From Streptomyces sp. R41 (GTDB taxonomy: Bacteria; Actinomycetota; Actinomycetes; Streptomycetales; Streptomycetaceae), in assembly GCF_041053055.1 (NCBI RefSeq), contig NZ_CP163443.1, positions 1,054,001 through 1,118,000 of the forward strand: a DNA stretch of 64,000 bases, in the 5' to 3' direction. The notes below the pieces were generated by a model that saw only the letters and a program-made list of their open reading frames with translations, was not told where the DNA came from and did not search any database. The translations under genes were made by a program, and so were the position numbers. Each line of letters begins with the position of its first letter. The first letter of the stretch is position 1. Of the stretch, positions 43,551-53,847 are shown one piece after another.

Positions 43551-46500
43551 GTGTTCGGTGGACTTCCGCACGTCCGTAAGCGCCGCATCGCGCGCGCAGC
43601 CGTGCCCGTCACGGCAGCCGCATTGCTGGTGGGACTGCTGCCCGCGCAGTCGCTGGCGCTGCCTCCGGATCCGGCGACGGCGGAGACGGGGCGCGAGACG
43701 CTGAATCTCGAGGACCTCGGACGTGATCTGCCGGTGCCCGGCAAGGTGTTCAGCAGGCACCTCGGCACGCTGAAGGCCGAGGTCCCCCAGGACCTGCTCA
43801 CAGCCCCCACGGGGACGACGACTCCGCCCTCCAACCTGACGGGCTCTGTCACCTTCGGCTCGACCACGACGACGGCTTCGGCCCGCACAGCCTCCACCAC
43901 CGCCAGCCCAGCCGCCCTGTCTCCCGTCGGCACCCTGCCCGTCAGCCTCGGCCAAGCCCCCGACCAGCCCGCCCCGAGCGGTACCTGGCAGGTCACCATC
44001 CCGGACCGCACCTCGCCGGTGAGCCAGGGGGTGGACGGCTCCGTCCTGGTGGTCCAGCCCCCTGCCACCGGCTCGGTCCCGGTCTCCGTCAAGCTGGACT
44101 ACTCCAAGTTCAAGAGCCTCTACGGCGCCGACTGGGCCTCACGCCTGCGGTTCGTGCAGTTCCCCGACTGCTACCTGACCACGCCGGACGACGAGGCGTG
44201 CCAGACGTACGAGGAACTGGAGACGGTCAACGACCCTGCGTCGCAGTCCCTCACGGCTACCGTCGACCCGGCAGCCGACGACACAGTGACTCCGGCTTCT
44301 GCGGCGTCATCGGGTGCCAAGAGCTCCGGCGTGGCACAGGCGGCCTACCGGACATCCGCCTCAGCGACCCCCGCGGCCGCCGGCGGCGCAGCGGTCGTCG
44401 GTGCGGTCGACTCCGGTGGCAGTGCGGGCGGCTCGTTCAAGGCGACACCGCTCGCCTCTGACGGCAAGTGGGCGGCCGGAGGCTCCTCGGGCGCGTTCAG
44501 CTGGTCCTATCCGCTGATGATGCCGCCCCCGCCTGCGGGGCCGGCGCCCAAGATCTCGTTCGAGTACAACTCACAGACCGTGGACGGCCGTACGGCGGTC
44601 TCCTCGCCGCAGGCCTCGTGGATCGGCGAGGGCTGGTCCTACGACCCCGGGCACATCGAGCGCCGCTACCGCACCTGCAAGGACGACCGCAAAGCACTCA
44701 ACGCCGGGACTCCCAACAACACGGCCAAGAAGGACAAGACGTCCGACCTGTGCTGGGTGTCGTACAACGCGGTGATGTCGCTGGCCGGCCGGACCACCGA
44801 ACTGGTGCGGGACGCCGCGTCCGGCAGCAAGCCGGAGGAAGACACCGAGATTTACCGGCCCCAGCAGGACGACGGAACCAGGGTGGAGCACCGGGTCGGC
44901 GGGAGCAACGACGACAACAACGGCGAGTACTGGATCGTCACCACCACGGACGGCACCCAGTACTTCTACGGCCTGAACAGCGTCGGCGGCGGTCACGCCG
45001 ACACCCACTCGGTCTCCACCGTTCCCGTCTTCGGCAACCATCCCGGCGAGCCCTGCCACGCCGATACTTTCGCCGACTCTCGCTGCGGCTCCGGCAAGCA
45101 GCAGGCCTGGTACTGGGGCCTGGACAAGGTCGTTGACGTGCACGGCAACGCGATGGTCGTCAACTGGAAGCAGGAGACGAACTACTACTCGGTGAAGAAG
45201 AAGTTCAAGTCGCCCGAGCAGTACGACCGCAACGCGTACCCGACCACCATCGAGTACGGCATGCGCTCGGACCTGACCAAGCCGTCCGCCACCGTCGACT
45301 TCGGGGCCAAGCAGCGATGCCTGAAGTCCGAGACGGCCTGCGACGCCGCCAACTTCGCCAAGACCGACGACCCGGGCGCCTACCGCCCCTGGTGGGACAC
45401 CCCCGGCAACCTCAACTGCAAGTCCACCTCCAAGCTGTGCGCGCCGTTCCCGTCGTTCTGGACGCAGATGCGCCTGGACACCGTGACGTCAAAGGCAGCC
45501 CGCGCCGGGCAGACCGGTCTGGGCCTCGTCGACCGGTACACGCTTCACCAGTCCTTCCCCGAGGACTGGTACGACACCTCACCCGGCCTGTGGCTCAACT
45601 CGATCACCCGCACCGGATACGCGCCCGGTGACACTACCGGCACGCTGCAGTCCGCGGACGGCATCAGCTTCGCGCGCTACACCGTCGGCGCCGACTCCCC
45701 CCTGCGCACCCGGCTGAAGGACAGGCAGCTGCCGAATCTGGTGCTCAACGGCAAGAGCGACCAGCGCCCCGGCTTCACCCGCCCCCGCATCGGCACGGTC
45801 TCCACCGAGTACGGCGGGGACATCGAGATCGAGTACACCGGCGGCTGCGCGGCCGAACCCGCTGAGGACAAGGGCAAGAGCAACGGCACCTGCTACCCGG
45901 TCCGCTGGTCACCCGACGGCGACGAGAAGACCCCGGCGAAGGCCTGGTTCAACAAGTACGTCGTCGACTCCGTCACCGAGACCGACAAGGTCACCTCACA
46001 CGGAAAACCGGTCTTCACCAAGTACAAGTACAAGGACGCGGCCTGGGCCAAGAGCGACGACGAGTTCATGCGTCCCGCGCTGCGCACCTACAGCGACTGG
46101 CACGGCTACCGGCAGGTCACAGCCATCAAGGGCAGCAAATCCGCCTCCGAGGAAGGTGTCCCGCAGTCCCAGTCGTACTCCGTGACCCGCTACTTCCAGG
46201 GCGTAGGCGGCGCGGTCAAGGACTCCACCGGCGCCTACACTCTGCTCGCGGACGACGCGCCGCAGTACGCCGGCATGACCGCGGAGACCATCACCTACCG
46301 CGACTCCGACGGCAAGATCCTCAAGCAAGGCCTCACCTTCCCCTGGTCCAAGCAGACCGCCTCCCGCTCCCGCGAGAACGAAGACGGCACCGCGGGAGAC
46401 CCGCTTCTGGCCCACCGGGTGGGCGTCAAGCGGAGCGACCAGATCCAGTGGGTCGACACGAGCTGGCGCGCCGTGCGCACGCTGACCACCGTCGATGACA

Positions 46501-49500
46501 TGTACGGGCTGCCCATCGAGGTGGAGACGGCTGTCGTCAAGCCCAACGGCACCGGCGAAACCCTCTCCGACCAGTCCTGCACCAAGACGTCGTACGTGCA
46601 CAACACCACGGCCTGGCTGATCGGCCTGCCCAAGGAACAGCGCACCACGGCCACGTCGTGCGCCGGCTATGACACGGCGGACCCCGCCACCAAGCTCAAG
46701 TCCGCGGCGCAGAACACCTACGACAAACTCGCCTACGGCGCGACACCGACCAAGGGACTGGTCACCTCGGCGGGCCAGATCAACGGTGCCGGCACCTCAT
46801 ACTCCGTCGTCATGACCACGACGTACGACCCGCTGGGCCGGGTACGCACCGTGACGGCACCGGGCCTTGCAACCACCGAGAAGCAGTACACCCCGGGTGA
46901 CGCGGGCGGCCCGGTCACCTCGGTCAAGACCATCGATGCCAAGGGGCGGGCAACCACCACCACCTACGACCCCGGCCGTGACCTGCCCCTGACCGTCACC
47001 GACCCCAACAGCCGCGTGACACGCAGCGAGTACGACGCGCTGGGACGCCTGGTGAAGGGCTTCTCCGCGTCGCGTTCCTCGGGTGGCAAGTCGCCGAACG
47101 TCGAGATCGCCTACCAGACGGCGATCGCCACGCCCAAGGAGAACCGTCCGGCCGCGGTGACCGTGAAGACGCTCAAGGACGACGGCTCCTACGCCCGCCA
47201 GGTCACCCTGTACGACGGTCTGACGCGTCCGGTGCAGACCCAGTCCGAGGCCCACGGTCCCGGCCGGGTCATCACGGACACCACGTACGACGACCACGGC
47301 CTGGTCGACCAGGAGACCAGCGCCTACCTGGCCAAGGGTGAGCCGAGCACAGAGCTGTTCGCCCCCAAGTCGAAGTCGCTGATCCCCAGTTGGATCAAAC
47401 ACCGCTACGACGGGCTGGAGCGCGAGGTCCGCTCGTCGGTCTACCACGACGGCGACTACAAGTACGCGACGTACACCGACTACAACGACACCAGCACCTG
47501 GGTGAACCCGCCGGGGTCGACGGCCCCGACGACACTGACGTCGTTCGACGCGCTCGGGCGGGTCACGTCCGTCAAGCACTACACCACGACGGATTCGGAC
47601 GCGAGTGCCGGGCGTACCACGACGTACGAGTACGACGCGAGGGGCTACCGGACCAAGGTCACCGACCCTTCCGGGAACGTCTGGTCGTACACCTACGACG
47701 CTCGCGGCCGGGTGACGTCCGCAACCGACCCCGACGCCGGCACCACGGACACCTGGTACGACGACGCGGACCGCCCCACTCGTGTCAGGAACGCGCGTCA
47801 GCAGGAGACCTTCACCGAGTACGACGATCTGGGACGTGTCCTGAAGGTGAGACAGGGCTCCGCGACCGCGACCCCGGTCAAGGAGTACACCTACGACACC
47901 CTGCCGGGCGCGGTCGGGCAGCCGGTGGCTTCGATCCGGCACACCGCGAACGGCGACTACATCAACCGTGTCACCGGCTACGACACCGAGTACCGCGCCA
48001 CCGGCAGCGAGACGGTCATCCCGGCCAACTCCATGACCACCGGCGTGGCCGGCACCTATTCCTACGCCTACACCTACACGCCCACGGGCGCGCAGCAGTC
48101 GGTCACACTGCCTGCCACGGGCGGCCTGGCGAGCGAGAAGGTTGTCACCCGCTACAACGGGGACGGCCTGCCGGAGTCGACCTCCGGCCAGGCCTGGTAC
48201 ACAGCTGACGCCACCTACTCACCCTACGGTGAGCCGCTGCGCACGGTCTCCGGCTCGCAGCCCAACCGCGTCTGGACGACCAACTTCGTCGACCCGCACA
48301 CCGGCCGGCTCCAGCGCACGGTGGCGGACCGCGAGACGTCCGGCCCGCACCGCATCACCGACAGCTACTACTCCTACGACACCTCCGGCACGATCACCTC
48401 CAACGCCCGTCAGCTCGGCGACCCGGCAGACAGCACCTGGGACAACCAGTGCTTCACCTACGACGCGATGGGCGAGCTGGTGCACGCCTGGACGTCGAAG
48501 ACCACGCCTGATGGAAGCGGCACGGGCTGCAAGGCCGCGAATGGCACCACATGGGGTCACCGCACCTCCTACGCGGCCTCGTCAGGTCCTGTGGCCGAGG
48601 CCTCGGACGAAGCGGCCGACGCGACGAGCCCCAACACCTCGCTGACGTCGACGCTTGCGGCCGCGGCGCCCGACGCGGGGACCGTCTCGACGGGGGCAAC
48701 GGCCTACCGCCAGTCGTTCACCTTCGACTGGCTCGGCAACCGGGCCACGGCGACCGAGCACGACACGGCCGATCCGACGAAGAACGTCACCTTCACCTAC
48801 CGATACGGCAAGACCGTCACCGGCAACGGCACGACCCCGACGTACACGAAGCAGCCGCACACGGCCACCTCGATCAGTTCCAGTCCCTCCGGCAAGGGCA
48901 GCGCCTACACCTACGACGACAGCGGCAACACCACCGTCCGCGACCTGTCCAACACCACCCAGAACCTCGTCTGGACGTCTGAAGACAAGCTCGACTCGAT
49001 CACCGACGACGGCAAGAAGACGGCCTACGTCTACGACGCCGACGGCAACCGCATCCTGGAAAACTCGGCCTCCGGCTCGACCCTGTATCTGGGCGAGACA
49101 GAACTGACCACCAACGCCACCGGCACGATCACCCGCGCCTCGCGCTCCTACACCCAGCCCGGCGCGCCCACCGTCGTCCGCACCACCACCAACGGCGCGA
49201 CAACAGGCCACAAACTCAGCGTCCTGATCGCCGACCACGTCGGCACGGCGAACACATCCGTCGACCTGTCCACCGGCCAGCCGGTCACGCGCCGGGCCTT
49301 CAAGCCGTACGGCGAGATACGCGGAGCCAAGCCGGCCAGCTGGCCCAACAAGCGCAGCTATCTCGGCGTGGGCATCGACGACGCCGCCACCGGCCTGACC
49401 CACCTCGGAGCCCGCGAGTACGACCAAAACTCCGGCCGGTTCCTGTCAGCCGACCCGGTCATCGACCTCGCAGACCCGCTGCAGATGAACGGCTACACCT

Positions 49501-50813
49501 ACTCCAACAACAACCCGGTCTCACACTCCGACCCCTCCGGCCTGTGCATGGCGGACGCCTGCGGCATCGGCTACCCGATCGGCGGCACCGGCTCCAACGG
49601 CGGCGACAAGGAGTACGTGACCACCGCCCCCAAGCACGCAGGCGGAGTCGGAGGCGACCACTACAGCGGAGCCGGATACACCGGAGACCTCCCCGCCGCA
49701 GCCCACGGCGACTCCAACCAGCTCGTACGCCTCAACAACGAGTGGTACCTCACCATCTACCCGGGCATCTACCTGCCCGCCCACCACAAGCAGATCGACT
49801 CGATCGCCGCAGAAATCCGCGACGAGATGGCAAAGACCTGCGACGGCCTCTCCTACGACTGCGCAGCCCCACGAGCGGACAATACCGACCCCCGAGCCCA
49901 GGCCCGCATGGTCGCCAAAATGCGCGCCTGCCCCAAGAGCTGCCACGGCGGCAAATACTGGGTCAACCCGGCCCTCATCGCAGACGCTGTGATAGCCAGC
50001 GGACTGCCCGGCCTCGGCAACAGCGTTCTGGGGGGCGGCAGCCGGGCGCCCGGGAGACTCCGGAGTGCCTCGGGGCGGACAATCCCCTGCAAGTGCTTCC
50101 TCGCCGGCACCGACGTCCTCATGGCCGACGGCTCCACCAAGAACATCGAAGACATCAAACTCGGCGACAAGGTCTTTGCCACCGACCCCGAGACCGGTAA
50201 GACCGGCCCCCGGAAGGTCACACGCCTCATCAGGACCGAGGGCGACAAGTACTTCAGCGAACTGTCCATCGCCACAAAGGACGGCATCGAAAAGCTCACC
50301 GCCACACACGAACACCCCTTCTGGTCCCCCTCCCAGCACGACTGGATACCAGCAGGCAGCCTCAAACCCGGCATGACCCTGCGCACCGACGACGGCCACA
50401 CCGTCATCATCACCGGAAACCACCCCTTCACCCACCGCGCACGGACCTACAACCTCACCGTCGACGGCCTCCATACGTACTATGTGCTGGCTGGGGACAC
50501 GCCGGTCCTGGTTCACAACAGCAATGGAGCATGTGGTGTCACCGGTATCTCCAACCTTCACGGGAAGAGTTTGGCCGACGCCGAGCTGGACATGTTTGGG
50601 CAAGGCTTCTCGTTCGCGTCGGAGACCAAGGGTGGATATCGCCGCTATGACCACCCTGACGGTAGCCAGATCTGGATCAGGCCGAACGGCGAAGTACAGA
50701 GGCTCGGCCCCTCGATTGATCCTGGTCCGAACCAAAAGAACTACCGTCAGAGGTACGGTCCGGATGGGCAGGTTACGCAGGAGCATTCCACGGGAGAGAT
50801 GGTGATCCGGTGA
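43551..50813 (+). CDS. RHS-repeat polymorphic toxin with HINT domain
   Basis: The 2,420-residue secreted protein has a signal peptide (RRIARAAVPVTAAALLVGLL, PAQSLA). An SpvB-like N-terminal part follows (FSWSYPLMMPPPPAGPAPKI, SFEYNSQTVDGRT). A long YD/RHS repeat cage spans about residues 1080-1850, and the RHS-associated core is near 1910-2000 (GLTHLGAREYDQNSGRFLSA, DPVIDLADPLQMNGYTYSNN). An intein-like HINT domain (about 2180-2323) runs from PCKCFLAGTDVLMADGS, with the nucleophile Cys, to TYYVLAGDTPVLVHN. The last 97 residues are the toxin domain. HINT self-cleavage would release it. GTG at 43551 was chosen because GGGGGGA precedes it; ATG at 43500 is the alternative. The downstream gene overlaps its stop. 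Confidence 0.92.
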   Translation: MFGGLPHVRKRRIARAAVPVTAAALLVGLLPAQSLALPPDPATAETGRETLNLEDLGRDLPVPGKVFSRHLGTLKAEVPQDLLTAPTGTTTPPSNLTGSVTFGSTTTTASARTASTTASPAALSPVGTLPVSLGQAPDQPAPSGTWQVTIPDRTSPVSQGVDGSVLVVQPPATGSVPVSVKLDYSKFKSLYGADWASRLRFVQFPDCYLTTPDDEACQTYEELETVNDPASQSLTATVDPAADDTVTPASAASSGAKSSGVAQAAYRTSASATPAAAGGAAVVGAVDSGGSAGGSFKATPLASDGKWAAGGSSGAFSWSYPLMMPPPPAGPAPKISFEYNSQTVDGRTAVSSPQASWIGEGWSYDPGHIERRYRTCKDDRKALNAGTPNNTAKKDKTSDLCWVSYNAVMSLAGRTTELVRDAASGSKPEEDTEIYRPQQDDGTRVEHRVGGSNDDNNGEYWIVTTTDGTQYFYGLNSVGGGHADTHSVSTVPVFGNHPGEPCHADTFADSRCGSGKQQAWYWGLDKVVDVHGNAMVVNWKQETNYYSVKKKFKSPEQYDRNAYPTTIEYGMRSDLTKPSATVDFGAKQRCLKSETACDAANFAKTDDPGAYRPWWDTPGNLNCKSTSKLCAPFPSFWTQMRLDTVTSKAARAGQTGLGLVDRYTLHQSFPEDWYDTSPGLWLNSITRTGYAPGDTTGTLQSADGISFARYTVGADSPLRTRLKDRQLPNLVLNGKSDQRPGFTRPRIGTVSTEYGGDIEIEYTGGCAAEPAEDKGKSNGTCYPVRWSPDGDEKTPAKAWFNKYVVDSVTETDKVTSHGKPVFTKYKYKDAAWAKSDDEFMRPALRTYSDWHGYRQVTAIKGSKSASEEGVPQSQSYSVTRYFQGVGGAVKDSTGAYTLLADDAPQYAGMTAETITYRDSDGKILKQGLTFPWSKQTASRSRENEDGTAGDPLLAHRVGVKRSDQIQWVDTSWRAVRTLTTVDDMYGLPIEVETAVVKPNGTGETLSDQSCTKTSYVHNTTAWLIGLPKEQRTTATSCAGYDTADPATKLKSAAQNTYDKLAYGATPTKGLVTSAGQINGAGTSYSVVMTTTYDPLGRVRTVTAPGLATTEKQYTPGDAGGPVTSVKTIDAKGRATTTTYDPGRDLPLTVTDPNSRVTRSEYDALGRLVKGFSASRSSGGKSPNVEIAYQTAIATPKENRPAAVTVKTLKDDGSYARQVTLYDGLTRPVQTQSEAHGPGRVITDTTYDDHGLVDQETSAYLAKGEPSTELFAPKSKSLIPSWIKHRYDGLEREVRSSVYHDGDYKYATYTDYNDTSTWVNPPGSTAPTTLTSFDALGRVTSVKHYTTTDSDASAGRTTTYEYDARGYRTKVTDPSGNVWSYTYDARGRVTSATDPDAGTTDTWYDDADRPTRVRNARQQETFTEYDDLGRVLKVRQGSATATPVKEYTYDTLPGAVGQPVASIRHTANGDYINRVTGYDTEYRATGSETVIPANSMTTGVAGTYSYAYTYTPTGAQQSVTLPATGGLASEKVVTRYNGDGLPESTSGQAWYTADATYSPYGEPLRTVSGSQPNRVWTTNFVDPHTGRLQRTVADRETSGPHRITDSYYSYDTSGTITSNARQLGDPADSTWDNQCFTYDAMGELVHAWTSKTTPDGSGTGCKAANGTTWGHRTSYAASSGPVAEASDEAADATSPNTSLTSTLAAAAPDAGTVSTGATAYRQSFTFDWLGNRATATEHDTADPTKNVTFTYRYGKTVTGNGTTPTYTKQPHTATSISSSPSGKGSAYTYDDSGNTTVRDLSNTTQNLVWTSEDKLDSITDDGKKTAYVYDADGNRILENSASGSTLYLGETELTTNATGTITRASRSYTQPGAPTVVRTTTNGATTGHKLSVLIADHVGTANTSVDLSTGQPVTRRAFKPYGEIRGAKPASWPNKRSYLGVGIDDAATGLTHLGAREYDQNSGRFLSADPVIDLADPLQMNGYTYSNNNPVSHSDPSGLCMADACGIGYPIGGTGSNGGDKEYVTTAPKHAGGVGGDHYSGAGYTGDLPAAAHGDSNQLVRLNNEWYLTIYPGIYLPAHHKQIDSIAAEIRDEMAKTCDGLSYDCAAPRADNTDPRAQARMVAKMRACPKSCHGGKYWVNPALIADAVIASGLPGLGNSVLGGGSRAPGRLRSASGRTIPCKCFLAGTDVLMADGSTKNIEDIKLGDKVFATDPETGKTGPRKVTRLIRTEGDKYFSELSIATKDGIEKLTATHEHPFWSPSQHDWIPAGSLKPGMTLRTDDGHTVIITGNHPFTHRARTYNLTVDGLHTYYVLAGDTPVLVHNSNGACGVTGISNLHGKSLADAELDMFGQGFSFASETKGGYRRYDHPDGSQIWIRPNGEVQRLGPSIDPGPNQKNYRQRYGPDGQVTQEHSTGEMVIR

Positions 50814-51190
50814 GCTCACTTCAGACGTTTCTCGGAGTCGCCCCAGATTGCCAGGGGTACTTCCTGGACCGCCTCTCGCTAGAGCGCATCGACGACGTCG
50901 ATGCGCTGGAGATAGGGCTCCGCTGGGGGCCCGAGAAGCCGGATATGACGCTCGCTTTTCGTGACGTCTACTTTTGCTCGATTGAGCGGCCTCCGGGCCC
51001 TGGTGACGCGCCGCTGGATCAGGTGACGGCAACACTTCTGGAGCCGAGCGATTCACCTTGGCCTGAAGGACTGGCTCTCGAACTGATCCGCTCATCGTCG
51101 CTCCCGGCGTTGATCTGGTTCCGAGCGGAAGGGCCAGTTCAAGTCAGTGTGCTAGCTGCGATCGCAAGCGTGTCGCTTGAGATTATGTAA
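50810..51190 (+). CDS. Candidate immunity protein for the RHS toxin
   Basis: The 126-residue acidic protein (MSSLQTFLGVAPDCQGYFLD, LERIDDVDALEIGLRWGPEK, ending IASVSLEIM) starts at a GTG inside the RHS stop, a GTGA overlap. This tight coupling, small size and acidity are what is expected of a cognate immunity protein that binds and blocks the C-terminal toxin in the producer. I do not recognise a named immunity family. A long hairpin follows the stop, and then an IS630-family element. Confidence 0.7.
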   Translation: MSSLQTFLGVAPDCQGYFLDRLSLERIDDVDALEIGLRWGPEKPDMTLAFRDVYFCSIERPPGPGDAPLDQVTATLLEPSDSPWPEGLALELIRSSSLPALIWFRAEGPVQVSVLAAIASVSLEIM

Positions 51191-51202
51191 GCGACCGCAA
51201 AT

Positions 51203-51239
51203 CTGAAGTACCGTCAGGCAGCGCCTGGCGGTGCTTCAG
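51203..51239 (+). terminator. Long hairpin after the immunity gene
   Basis: CTGAAGTACCGTCAGGC and GCCTGGCGGTGCTTCAG pair as a 17-bp stem with two T-G wobbles and a 3-nt loop, starting 13 bp after the immunity stop. It would end the toxin-immunity transcript. Confidence 0.7.
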
Positions 51240-51257
51240 CGTGGGGTGACGGCAGTA

Positions 51258-52354
51258 GTTGACGGCAACGTCAGTGGACGAGGGCCGTCGGGTGGCGGCT
51301 CGTTGCAGGTCGGTGCGTTGTTGGATGCGGCGCAGGCCGCTGCGGACGGCTTGGACAAGGTGGTCGCGGTCGCGGAAGACGACGTTGGCGGTAGTGCTGC
51401 GCCGGAGCAACGACCAGATGCCTTCGACCGGATTGAGATCGGGCGCATAGCTGGGCAACTGGACGATGGTGAGCCAGTCATGCGCCGCCGCGTACTCACG
51501 TAATCGACTGCAGCGATGCACATTCAGGATGTCCCAGATCACCACGACGGGACCGCCGAGCTGAAGGTGAGCCCGCACGAGAAGATCACGGTAGTCCTGC
51601 CAAGTGAAGCCACGCTGGGCACCTCGGTGATGGCCCTGGATGCGAGGACGGTAGATCAGACGGCTGCGTTCGCCGGCCTTGAAGCACACCAGCGCGGCCA
51701 TCGAGATGCGGCCGCGGGAAGCGCCGTTGAACCGAACCACAGGCGTGCTCCCTCTGGGCGCCCAGGTGCGTGCCCGGTGCGACGTCATCGAGACAGCGGC
51801 TTCGTCCTCGAAGACCAGCCATGCCCCGAGCGCCGCCGCGATGGCTTTGCCCGCGGCCACGTCTCCTTCACCCATCCGGACACCGCCGCATCGTCCCGCT
51901 CGACCGCCCGCCGGGCAGGCTGCTGGCACGACCAGCCGTGCCGCCGCAACAGCTCCCACACTCCGCGGATCGACAACGACACTCCCAACTGGTCTGCAAT
52001 CAGCAGCCGCACCCGCGAGAGCGTCCACCGCTCATCCGCCCAGCCCTGAGCCATCGCGCCTTCCAGCAACAGTGGCTCGAGCACGGCGACGTCACTGTCG
52101 CCGACCTTCGGCCGTTTGGCCAGCCCCGAAGGGCGCACGGCCTGCCGCCCTCCCTCACGCCATGACCGGCGCCACCGCTCCACCGCTCCACCGCTCCACC
52201 GCTCCACCGACCGGACACTGACCCGCAGTTCTCTCGCGATCACCGTGTTCTTCTCACCCCGCGCAAAGCCATCGACGGCCAGCATGCGCACCCCCTCCCG
52301 CACGGCCTGACCCTGCGGAGTGAGACCACCGCCCTGCGCATATCTCATGGCCAC
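51258..52354 (-). pseudogene. IS630-family transposase, two frames
   Basis: The first frame (from 52354) holds the HTH part, GEKNTVIARELRVSVRSVER, and the family block GWADERWTLSRVRLLIADQL, up to SGWVKETWPRAK. The second continues one base back with AIAAALGAWLVFEDEAAVSM (first Asp region), GGPVVVIWDILNVHRCSRLR (second Asp) and LPSYAPDLNPVEGIWSLLRR (Glu). The break is at the same conserved place as in the second copy. A -1 frameshift, programmed or mutational, would give one complete transposase. Joined, the DDE residues are all present. Confidence 0.75.
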
Positions 52355-52409
52355 GGCGTACCGCAGGGATCTAGCAATGTCAGCCCCGACAACTGAACGG
52401 AAAGGTCAG
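51258..52409. mobile_element. IS630-family element, first copy
   Basis: TA dinucleotides at 51256-51257 and 52410-52411 flank a 1,152-bp unit. Its right end (reverse complement CTGACCTTTCCGTTCAGTTG) resembles the CTGAC ends of the second IS630-family copy at 56021-57166. The left end (GTTGACGGCAACGTCAGTGG) is a poorer match, so the left boundary is less certain. The length and TA target agree with the family. It landed just behind the immunity-gene terminator. Confidence 0.5.
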
Positions 52410-52424
52410 TAGGTGTCAGGCGAC

Positions 52425-52524
52425 GTTGACCCGAGTGACGATGGCGTGCAACCTGGAGATCGGCAACATGGACTTCCACGAGTTCGTCGCCGTGCAGGGC
52501 GTGGAGCCGTGGTGGGAGGGATGA
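52425..52524 (+). pseudogene. C-terminal fragment of an unknown protein
   Basis: A short plus-strand frame reads ATLTRVTMACNLEIGNMDFH then EFVAVQGVEPWWEG and stops. It looks like the real end of a protein (conserved-looking WW tail) but starts right beside the IS630-family element's right end with no start codon. The family is unknown. Confidence 0.3.
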
Positions 52525-52812
52525 CCAGTGGTTCTCCGGGCGGATTAGGTTCGGCCGTGGTCGCCGGGGACGTATCGGCTCCAGGTTCCGCCCGCTTCCG
52601 TGCCACAGACCAGACGCACCATGGGCTCTTCGGCTACCTGGGACTGACACTGGTGAGCTCGCGTGTCGAGGAGTCCCGCATCCTGGTCGTGTGCGCAACC
52701 TCGTCACTTTGCATCAGCCGCCCGAGCGGGAGCCGGGGATAGGTGCTGACGGCGAGCACCCGGCGCCCTGAGGACCCTCGGAACTCTTGGAGCCCGAGCC
52801 GACCTTTGGCCG

Positions 52813-53847
52813 TCAGAAAATGTCTCCCTCATCGATCCCCGCCTCCCGCAACTGCGCGCGGAATCGCCGGAATCGCTCGTCCCGGTGCGTGCGCAGTTCG
52901 TCCAGCGGTGTCTGGCAGCCCAGTTCCTCCAGCAGGTCGAGGAAGCGTGGATCCGAGTCGACGCCGAGTGCCGAGTGCGAGCCGAAGTGGATCTCCTTCG
53001 AGGTGAACCACCGCGTCATGTCGAGACTCGTGTGGTACGCGCGGTAGGGGCGGGTCTGCGACGAGAATTGCAGGTTCTCGGGGTACTCCGTGCCGTCGAG
53101 GTTGTACGTGAGGAACATGCCGCCGTCGAACATCTCGCACCGGAAGAATGGCAGGTCACGGTGGAGGTAGACGTGGGTCGGGAGGGACGCGCGCAGATCG
53201 TGCAGGGCAGTGAGTGAGATGAAGACCTGCCGCCGTAGAGCCTCGATGCCCTCCTCGATGGAATCCGGCGTTCTGGTGCCGCGTTGTTCGCGCTGACGCA
53301 TGATCACATGGGCCCGCAGGCATTCCTCGGCGCGCGGATCGAGGATGCACAGTCTGATCTCCAGCCGGCGAAAGACACGTTTCTGACTGCCTTGGGCCAG
53401 ACGAAAGGTGGCGAACTCGGCGGCCGAGCCCTTGCTGTCGTACCGCGTGGACGTGACGAGCAGTGCCTCGAAGGCCTCACGGAAAGCCAGTTTCGGCACA
53501 TCGGCCGACTCGAAGACCCCACTAGGCAAAGAGGCTTCGAAACGCTCTTGGAACTGGGAATGAGCGACGTCGATGGCATAGCCGGCGAGTTCCTGGGCCT
53601 GCAGTCGCTGTCGTATGGGATCGAGAAACAGCGACACCATCACATAGACGAGGACCGAGGCGATGACAGATTCCCCGATCGCCGCGAGCGCGGTCGAGAG
53701 GTCCTCGTCCAGGTCGAAGAAGACGCCCCACATCGTGAGGAGAACTCCCACCACAGTGGACGCCAGCATCACGATGACGGCCCATAACCGCGCGTACTTG
53801 GCGAATATTCGGACGCCGTCGATACCACCGGAAGCGGAAGTGGTCAT
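52813..53847 (-). CDS. Two-TM membrane protein with large cytosolic domain
   Basis: The 344-residue product has two N-terminal helices (YARLWAVIVMLASTVVGVLL and SVIASVLVYVMVSLFLDPIR). A soluble domain of about 270 residues follows, with FREAFEALLVTSTRYDSKGS, LEIRLCILDPRAEECLRAHV, LPTHVYLHRDLPFFRCEMFD and GGMFLTYNL. The strand pattern, with ILDP and then L..R.E.FDGGMF..YN, recalls PLD-like or DUF5919-type domains, but no HKD motif is seen. The start ATG overlaps the upstream gene's stop (ATGA), so it is coupled to the cupin-like gene. Its role is unknown; effector or sensor is a guess. Confidence 0.65.
   Translation of the reverse strand: MTTSASGGIDGVRIFAKYARLWAVIVMLASTVVGVLLTMWGVFFDLDEDLSTALAAIGESVIASVLVYVMVSLFLDPIRQRLQAQELAGYAIDVAHSQFQERFEASLPSGVFESADVPKLAFREAFEALLVTSTRYDSKGSAAEFATFRLAQGSQKRVFRRLEIRLCILDPRAEECLRAHVIMRQREQRGTRTPDSIEEGIEALRRQVFISLTALHDLRASLPTHVYLHRDLPFFRCEMFDGGMFLTYNLDGTEYPENLQFSSQTRPYRAYHTSLDMTRWFTSKEIHFGSHSALGVDSDPRFLDLLEELGCQTPLDELRTHRDERFRRFRAQLREAGIDEGDIF

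Noticed and set aside
49521..51095. 524-codon minus-strand open frame over the toxin end
   Set aside because: Val/Gly-rich shadow of the RHS/HINT coding strand; no signal or family.
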